From Methylovirgula sp. (GTDB lineage Bacteria; Pseudomonadota; Alphaproteobacteria; Rhizobiales; Beijerinckiaceae): DNA of 5,387 bases. Below, piece after piece: positions 1 to 3,256 of this stretch. The notes beneath the pieces were generated by a model. That model searched no databases, was not told the DNA's origin, and saw only the letters and a list, made by a program, of their open reading frames with translations. The position numbers and the translations under genes were made by a program. Location of the stretch: assembly GCA_030038595.1 (NCBI GenBank), contig JASHSW010000177.1, forward strand, positions 1 through 5,387, in the 5' to 3' direction. Within the stretch, counting starts at the first letter, position 1, and each line of letters starts with the position of its first letter.

Positions 1-230
1 CCGGCGCACGTGTACTTGGTGATGTCGTGCGTGACGGTCAGCGTGCCGAACGCGCCCCAGCCCTTGGCGTGAACGACGCGCTCGGGAATGCGCTCGCGGT
101 TCTGATGGGCGAGCTTCTCGATCAGCGGATAATCTTGAAGGAGCACGGGGCCGCGCGGGCCGGCGGTGATCGAGTTCTGGTTGTCGGGAACCGGCGCGCC
201 GGCCGTCGTCGTGAGTTTTTCGGATGCCAT
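1..230 (-). CDS. katA: Monofunctional haem catalase, N-terminal 76 residues (partial, runs off left edge)
   Basis: Catalase converts two H2O2 to water and O2 in the cytoplasm using haem b. Only the N-terminus is present; the remainder lies beyond position 1. Translation from the ATG at 230-228 begins [20 protein letters not shown], the typical 'TTxAGxPVxDNQNSxTAGxRGPxLxQD' opening of the family. It continues into [19 protein letters not shown], where His54 is the conserved distal catalytic histidine, and ends in [10 protein letters not shown]. From memory it is very similar to rhizobial and Brucella KatA-type small-subunit catalases; the symbol is by that analogy. The start is supported by an excellent Shine-Dalgarno, AGGAGGAGG, five bases upstream. 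The gene lies 123 bp downstream of the DsbA-like gene on the same strand, so it may be read from the peroxiredoxin promoter, from its own, or from both. Haem-ligand Tyr and NADPH-binding residues are outside the window, so integrity of the gene cannot be judged. Confidence 0.93.
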   Translation of the reverse strand, partial: MASEKLTTTAGAPVPDNQNSITAGPRGPVLLQDYPLIEKLAHQNRERIPERVVHAKGWGAFGTLTVTHDITKYTCA

Positions 231-235
231 GATTT

Positions 236-244
236 CCTCCTCCT
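236..244 (-). promoter_or_regulatory. Strong ribosome binding site of the catalase gene
   Basis: On the minus strand this reads AGGAGGAGG, followed by five bases and the ATG at 230. It is the best Shine-Dalgarno in the window and fixes the catalase start, fitting a highly expressed enzyme. The neighbouring DsbA-like gene has only a weak site. Confidence 0.75.
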
Positions 245-353
245 CGGCGCCTTTCGGTCACGATAAGCGGCCGCAAACCATCGATCCAATCGATTGTCCC
301 GTTTGAAGTCATAGGCGGCGCCAATCGGTCCGCGAAGGCGATCGGCTGCGCCG
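245..353 (-). promoter_or_regulatory. Catalase upstream region with ATCGAT repeats (possible promoter/operator)
   Basis: This gap separates the stop of the DsbA-like gene from the catalase ribosome binding site and shows no credible ORF. It contains the 10-bp palindrome CAATCGATTG (287-296), and ATCGAT occurs twice three bases apart (280-285 and 289-294). Nearby on the minus strand is GCCTATGAC (308-316), which shares GCCTAT with the inverted repeat in front of oxyR. I see no convincing -35/-10 pair and no hairpin with a T-run that would mark a terminator for the upstream genes. A catalase-specific promoter here is plausible but unproven. Confidence 0.3.
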
Positions 354-875
354 CTACAGGCTGGCTTCGATGGCGCCCGCCAATTCTTCGAATTGATAGC
401 CTTGATCGTGTCGCACGCCGTTGATGAAGAAGGTCGGCGTTCCATTGACGCCGCTGCGCACGCCGCTCAAGAAATCGCTTTGGATCTTGGGTGCATATTT
501 TCTGGCCGCCAGCGCGGCGCTCAGCTCGCTCTCCGCGATGCCGAGTTGTTCGGCGAGCGCAAGAAAGAGCGACGCACCGAAGTCCTTCCGATTTTCATAA
601 AGTCCGTCGTGCATCTCCCAGAAATGACCATGCGCTCCGGCGACTTCGGCGGCCTCGGCCGCCGGCTCGGCGAGCGGATGCACCTGGGTCAAAGGGAAAT
701 GCCGAAACGCAAATCGCAACTGCGTTGCAAACCGCTGTTCGACGAGCCTCACTTGCGAATGCGCCGCGGCACAATAAGGACATTCAAAGTCGCCGTATTC
801 GACCAAGGTGATCGGCGCATCGGGCGGGCCTCGCACATGGTCGTTTGGTTGCATGGGCGGTCGCAGGACGCTCAT
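354..875 (-). CDS. DsbA-family thioredoxin-fold protein, cytoplasmic, CPYC active site
   Basis: A 173-residue thiol-disulfide oxidoreductase of the DsbA/Thioredoxin_4 type. The segment PITLVEYGDFECPYC places the redox pair at Cys32 and Cys35. The helical insertion follows (about 60-130, containing FPLTQVHPLAEPAAEAAEVA and HFWEMHDGLYEN), and NGTPTFFING carries the conserved cis-Pro147 facing the active site. No signal peptide or membrane segment is visible, so it should act in the cytoplasm, unlike classical periplasmic DsbA. It resembles the stand-alone thioredoxin-like proteins related to the C-terminal domain fused to some NhaA antiporters. Its ATG (875-873) overlaps the peroxiredoxin TGA (874-872) in an ATGA, with only a weak ribosome site (about AAAAG), implying translational coupling. 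The frame stays open far upstream, but that extension is an Arg-rich shadow of the peroxiredoxin gene. A likely role is electron donor or thiol repair for the peroxiredoxin; this is inferred from context only. Confidence 0.88.
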   Translation of the reverse strand: MSVLRPPMQPNDHVRGPPDAPITLVEYGDFECPYCAAAHSQVRLVEQRFATQLRFAFRHFPLTQVHPLAEPAAEAAEVAGAHGHFWEMHDGLYENRKDFGASLFLALAEQLGIAESELSAALAARKYAPKIQSDFLSGVRSGVNGTPTFFINGVRHDQGYQFEELAGAIEASL

Positions 876-1351
876 GCGGGACTTTTCGCTGTCATGCGCT
901 CCAGCGCGTCGAGGATGCCGTCCGCGCCGGGATTGACGGCGATCGGCGAGCAATAGCTCCAAAAGATCGCGCCGTTGCGATCGATCACGAATAAAGCGCG
1001 TTCGCACACGCCTTCGCCGTTGCGATACGCCCCATAGCTTTTGGCCACCGCGCCTTTGGGTTCGAAATCGGCGAGCAAGGGAAAGTGAAGATGCCGATGC
1101 GCCGCGAATGCCTCGTGACACCAGACACCGTCGACCGAGATCCCCAGCAGTTCGGCGCCGCGTCTGTGAAACTCCGGGAGGATCTCGTTGTAGAGGGCCA
1201 TTTGGTCGCCACACACCGGGCTCCAATCGGCCGGATAGAACGCTAGGATAACCGGCTTGCCGCGGAAGTCGCGCAAGGAGACCGGCTGGTCGGGCGTGAC
1301 GCCGAGCGTGAAATCGGGAGCTTGCGTCCCGGGCGCAAGGATCTGGCTCAT
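872..1351 (-). CDS. Peroxiredoxin (AhpC/TSA, redoxin family)
   Basis: A 159-residue thiol peroxidase that should reduce H2O2 or organic hydroperoxides in the cytoplasm. The N-terminus (PGTQAPDFTL, then VSLRDFRGKPVILAFYP) is the standard peroxiredoxin entry. The active site is P40-A-D-W-S44-P-V-C47, matching PxxxT/SxxC with Cys47 as the peroxidatic residue. Arg118 in CERALFVID matches the conserved active-site arginine, followed by the usual core strand with DRNG. Length fits the BCP/AhpE-like single-domain group. Further cysteines are Cys78, Cys116 and Cys134; there is none five residues after Cys47, so it is not a typical BCP Cys-x4-Cys enzyme, and the resolving thiol is uncertain. GGAGG lies four bases before the ATG. 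The gene is divergent from oxyR and overlaps the DsbA-like gene by 4 bp, so it leads a likely OxyR-controlled operon. Confidence 0.92.
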   Translation of the reverse strand: MSQILAPGTQAPDFTLGVTPDQPVSLRDFRGKPVILAFYPADWSPVCGDQMALYNEILPEFHRRGAELLGISVDGVWCHEAFAAHRHLHFPLLADFEPKGAVAKSYGAYRNGEGVCERALFVIDRNGAIFWSYCSPIAVNPGADGILDALERMTAKSPA

Positions 1352-1542
1352 AGTGCCTCCGCCTAGCCGATTGGCTCCGCCCAGCCGCCGGCGGCAACTC
1401 CCGGCTGCGCCACTTTATCTGGCGCCGCGACGCAAAATCCATACTGCGACCGCCGGGGGCGCCATTGATTTAGCCGATCGCCTAGCTTAGTTCGATAGGC
1501 AACGCCGATTGGACAATGGCGCTCGCGCCGACGGTGGATGAA
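1352..1542. promoter_or_regulatory. Divergent promoter region between the peroxiredoxin operon and oxyR
   Basis: These 191 bp must hold the promoters of both divergent units and have no credible ORF. Visible elements are AGCC-GATT-GGCT (1365-1376), just upstream of the peroxiredoxin ribosome site, and a 12-bp GC palindrome GCCGCCGGCGGC (1384-1395). There is also the GCCTA-N11-TAGGC inverted repeat (1480-1500, listed separately). The 9-mer GCCGATTGG occurs at 1366-1374 and again at 1504-1512, with a third GCCGAT at 1473-1478. A weak sigma70-like pair for oxyR could be TTGATT (1465-1470) and TAGTTC (1488-1493) with 17 bases between. This would put the inverted repeat over the -10 and fit LysR-type autorepression. 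Promoter assignment is tentative. Confidence 0.45.
1480..1500. promoter_or_regulatory. Perfect inverted repeat GCCTA-N11-TAGGC, candidate OxyR operator
   Basis: The arms GCCTA (1480-1484) and TAGGC (1496-1500) are perfectly complementary around an 11-base, AT-richer spacer, centred 53 bp before the oxyR ATG at 1543. LysR-type regulators bind such dyads in divergent promoters and often repress themselves from them. E. coli OxyR recognises ATAG/CTAT elements on four successive faces. Here the arms contain CTA and ATAG, but the spacing does not match that consensus exactly, so the assignment rests mainly on position and symmetry. Confidence 0.4.
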
Positions 1543-2469
1543 ATGAATCTGCGTGATCTTCGCTACATCGTCGCGGTCGCGGATTTCGGCCATTTCGGCC
1601 GTGCCGCCAAAGCCTGCAACGTCAGCCAGCCGACGTTGAGCGGGCAGATCCGCAAAGTCGAAGAGGAACTTGGCCTCGCTGTTTTTGAGCGCGTCGGGCG
1701 CGCAGTACGGCCGACGCCGGCGGGCGCTCAGATCCTGACGTACGCGCGCACCGCGCTTGCTGCTGCCGACGACATCGCCGCCGTCGCGCAACGCGGCCGC
1801 GATCCTTTGGCCGGCCCTTTTCATCTTGGGGTGATTCCAACGCTCGCGCCTTATCTGATGCCCTACGTCTTGCCGAACGCAAAACTTGCGCTCGCCGCGA
1901 TGCGGCTCGTGTTGGTGGAAGACTTGACGGTGCGGCTCGTCGAGCTGGTCGGCACCGGCAAGCTCGATGCGGCGATCGTCGCCTCCGACCCCGACGACCC
2001 GAGCCTTGCGGTCGAGCCGCTCTTCGAGGAGGATTTCTTCCTGGCACTCGGCCACGGCCACCCGCTCAACAAGAAGAACCAGATCGATGTCGGCGACATC
2101 CCCGCGCAAGATCTGCTGCTTTTGACGGACGGGCATTGTCTGCGCGATCAGGCGCTCGACCTTTGCGGGCGGCCGCACGGTGAAGGGGCCATTGCCGACA
2201 TGCGCGCCGCGAGCCTCCGAACGCTGCTGCATATGGCGGCGGCCGGCTATGGTATGACGCTGCTTCCGGCTCTGGCGGTGAAACAGGAACAGCCGTTGCC
2301 CGGCGACCTCGTCGCGCGGCGGCTCTCCGGCACGAAGGCGAGCCGCCGGGTGCGGCTCATCTCCCGCCCCAGCCATCCGCGCCGCTTGGCGCTCGAAGCC
2401 GTGGGCGAACTCGTCCGTGCCAGCGTCGCCGACGTGCTGGCGAGCGAACTTGCCGCGCGCCGCGCGTAA
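1543..2469 (+). CDS. oxyR: OxyR, hydrogen-peroxide-sensing LysR-type transcriptional regulator
   Basis: A 308-residue LysR-family activator that is oxidised by H2O2 and then turns on peroxide-defence genes. The N-terminal winged helix-turn-helix (residues 1-60) contains NLRDLRYIVAVADFGHFGRA and VSQPTLSGQIRKVEEELG, very close to E. coli OxyR. The C-terminal sensor carries DGHCLRDQALDLCG, the hallmark OxyR redox loop, with both cysteines present, and AGYGMTLLPALAV near the end is also typical. An in-frame ATG at 1516 would add nine residues. The ATG at 1543 was chosen because the protein then begins MNLRDL like known OxyR, and the redox cysteines fall exactly at Cys199 and Cys208, the E. coli positions. 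A modest GGTGG (1533-1537) precedes it. The gene diverges from the peroxiredoxin/DsbA-like/catalase genes, its presumed targets, and is followed 61 bp later by a cytochrome c gene on the same strand. Confidence 0.96.
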   Translation: MNLRDLRYIVAVADFGHFGRAAKACNVSQPTLSGQIRKVEEELGLAVFERVGRAVRPTPAGAQILTYARTALAAADDIAAVAQRGRDPLAGPFHLGVIPTLAPYLMPYVLPNAKLALAAMRLVLVEDLTVRLVELVGTGKLDAAIVASDPDDPSLAVEPLFEEDFFLALGHGHPLNKKNQIDVGDIPAQDLLLLTDGHCLRDQALDLCGRPHGEGAIADMRAASLRTLLHMAAAGYGMTLLPALAVKQEQPLPGDLVARRLSGTKASRRVRLISRPSHPRRLALEAVGELVRASVADVLASELAARRA

Positions 2470-2517
2470 CCTTTGTTGGTCGTGCTTCGTACCTGAACCG
2501 GACTGCGCAGACGAATT

Positions 2518-2523
2518 GGAGGG
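2518..2523 (+). promoter_or_regulatory. Ribosome binding site fixing the cytochrome c start
   Basis: GGAGGG lies seven bases before the ATG at 2531. It selects this start over the in-frame upstream ATG at 2417, which sits inside oxyR and would bury the signal peptide behind 38 unrelated residues. Confidence 0.7.
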
Positions 2524-2530
2524 AAATGCC

Positions 2531-3073
2531 ATGAAGACGCTCGCAACGGGACTGGGCCTTGGGTTTCTGATCAGCGCCGCTTTGCTCGGGGCGGTGCACG
2601 CCCAAAACGATACGGCGCCGATGAGCGGTAGCACGGCGAATGGCGGCCGCATGCCCATGAGCCCGGCTCCGACGAGCGGGGCAACCTCCCTTCAACTCGC
2701 GCACTCCCCAAAGGGAAGCATCAAGGATCCGTACATCGGCGACAAAAAAGCGATCGCCGAAGGCCAGATGCTGTTCTCGGGCGCCGGCTGCCCGGGCTGT
2801 CACGGCGGCGGAGGCGGCGGCGGTATTTGTCCGCCGCTCATCGACGGCGTGTGGATCTATGGCGGCGATCCCGACACGTTGTTCCGCCTGATCGCACTCG
2901 GCTCCGTCGATTTGCAGAAGGAAGGCTATTCGCGCATGGCGATCGAAAATGTCGTGGCCCCGATGCCGTCGTTCGGCTCGATTATCCCCGAACCGAAAGA
3001 TATTTTGAAAATCATCGCCTGGATCAAGTCGCACTACGACGCAAACGGCAAGCCGCTGGAGGGGAATCAGTGA
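2531..3073 (+). CDS. Exported monohaem class I cytochrome c with glycine-rich haem loop
   Basis: A 180-residue periplasmic electron carrier. The first 24 residues are a Sec signal peptide: a Lys, a hydrophobic core (GLGLGFLISAALLG), and a probable AVHA|QN cleavage site. A low-complexity Pro/Ser/Thr/Met/Gly linker follows (about 25-60), then the cytochrome fold. It has one haem site, C87-P-G-C90-H91, and a probable distal ligand Met145 in APMPSFG. The final helix (about 155-169, DILKIIAWIKSHY) is typical of class I cytochromes c. Seven glycines follow His91 directly (92-98), and then an extra Cys100. The block DGVWIYGGDPDTLFRLIALG reminds me of small cytochromes linked to PQQ alcohol dehydrogenases in methylotrophs, but no dehydrogenase is in view, so the partner is unknown. 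It starts 61 bp after oxyR with no visible terminator, so read-through from oxyR is possible. I am sure of the class, not of the pathway. Confidence 0.88.
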   Translation: MKTLATGLGLGFLISAALLGAVHAQNDTAPMSGSTANGGRMPMSPAPTSGATSLQLAHSPKGSIKDPYIGDKKAIAEGQMLFSGAGCPGCHGGGGGGGICPPLIDGVWIYGGDPDTLFRLIALGSVDLQKEGYSRMAIENVVAPMPSFGSIIPEPKDILKIIAWIKSHYDANGKPLEGNQ

Positions 3074-3102
3074 ACGGGCGGATAATCACACCGCGCCTCC
3101 CC

Positions 3103-3139
3103 CATCCTGACGCGCGAGCGCAGCGAGCCTCGAAGGATG
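3103..3139 (+). repeat. Dispersed hairpin repeat, copy A (CATCCT...AGGATG)
   Basis: Outer arms CATCCT (3103-3108) and AGGATG (3134-3139) are perfectly complementary. Inside, GCGAGC (3114-3119), the triplet GCA and GCGAGC (3123-3128) can fold back with two central G.A pairs. The pattern CATCCTGA...GCGAGCGCAGCGAGCCTCGAAGGATG matches, from memory, an intergenic palindromic repeat abundant in Hyphomicrobiales genomes. It lies 30 bp after the cytochrome c stop and may help end or protect that transcript. Confidence 0.6.
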
Positions 3140-3191
3140 CGGTCGCTTGCGCTGCTATCAAGGCCCGCTTGCATCGCATTTGGGCTCGTGT

Positions 3192-3225
3192 TTCGGGACG
3201 CCCGCTTCGCGCGCTCCTCAGCATG
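3192..3225 (-). repeat. Dispersed hairpin repeat, copy B (degenerate, inverted relative to copy A)
   Basis: Read on the minus strand this begins CATGCTGAGGAGCGCGCG and continues AAGCGGGCGTCCCGAA. It is a variant of the same element as copy A, with one change in the first arm and the closing AGGATG arm lost. The core GGA-GCGCGC-GAA-GCGGGC-TCC can form a hairpin with one mismatch and one bulged G, and contains GCGAAGC. It lies 32 bp after the dnaE stop on dnaE's own strand, mirroring copy A's position behind the cytochrome gene. Confidence 0.5.
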
Positions 3226-3256
3226 CGGGCTGTCGCTGGAGCATGAAGGTCACTAC

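Noticed and set aside
1384..1395. GCCGCCGGCGGC palindrome as a terminator or operator
   Set aside because: It is a 12-bp GC palindrome without a following T-run on either strand, and such words are common by chance at this base composition.
354..1442. A 362-codon open frame that would make one long protein ending in the DsbA-like domain
   Set aside because: The N-terminal half is Arg/Ser-rich noise that reads the peroxiredoxin gene out of frame. The real gene starts at 875 in an ATGA overlap with the peroxiredoxin stop.
1516..1542. A nine-residue N-terminal extension of OxyR from the ATG at 1516
   Set aside because: Starting at 1543 gives the standard MNLRDL opening and puts the redox cysteines exactly at 199 and 208. 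The upstream ATG lacks a clear ribosome site.
2417..2530. An earlier start for the cytochrome c at 2417, inside oxyR
   Set aside because: It would bury the signal peptide behind 38 residues of oxyR shadow. The ATG at 2531 has a good GGAGGG and a clean signal peptide.
1363..2658. A 431-codon open frame on the minus strand opposite oxyR and the cytochrome start
   Set aside because: It is antisense to the unmistakable oxyR, has a composition typical of a shadow frame in GC-rich DNA, and shows no recognisable domain.
3074..3256. CRISPR array or integration site in the convergent gap
   Set aside because: There are only two degenerate, oppositely oriented copies of one hairpin repeat, with no regular direct repeats or spacers, no tRNA end and no integrase or transposase gene nearby.
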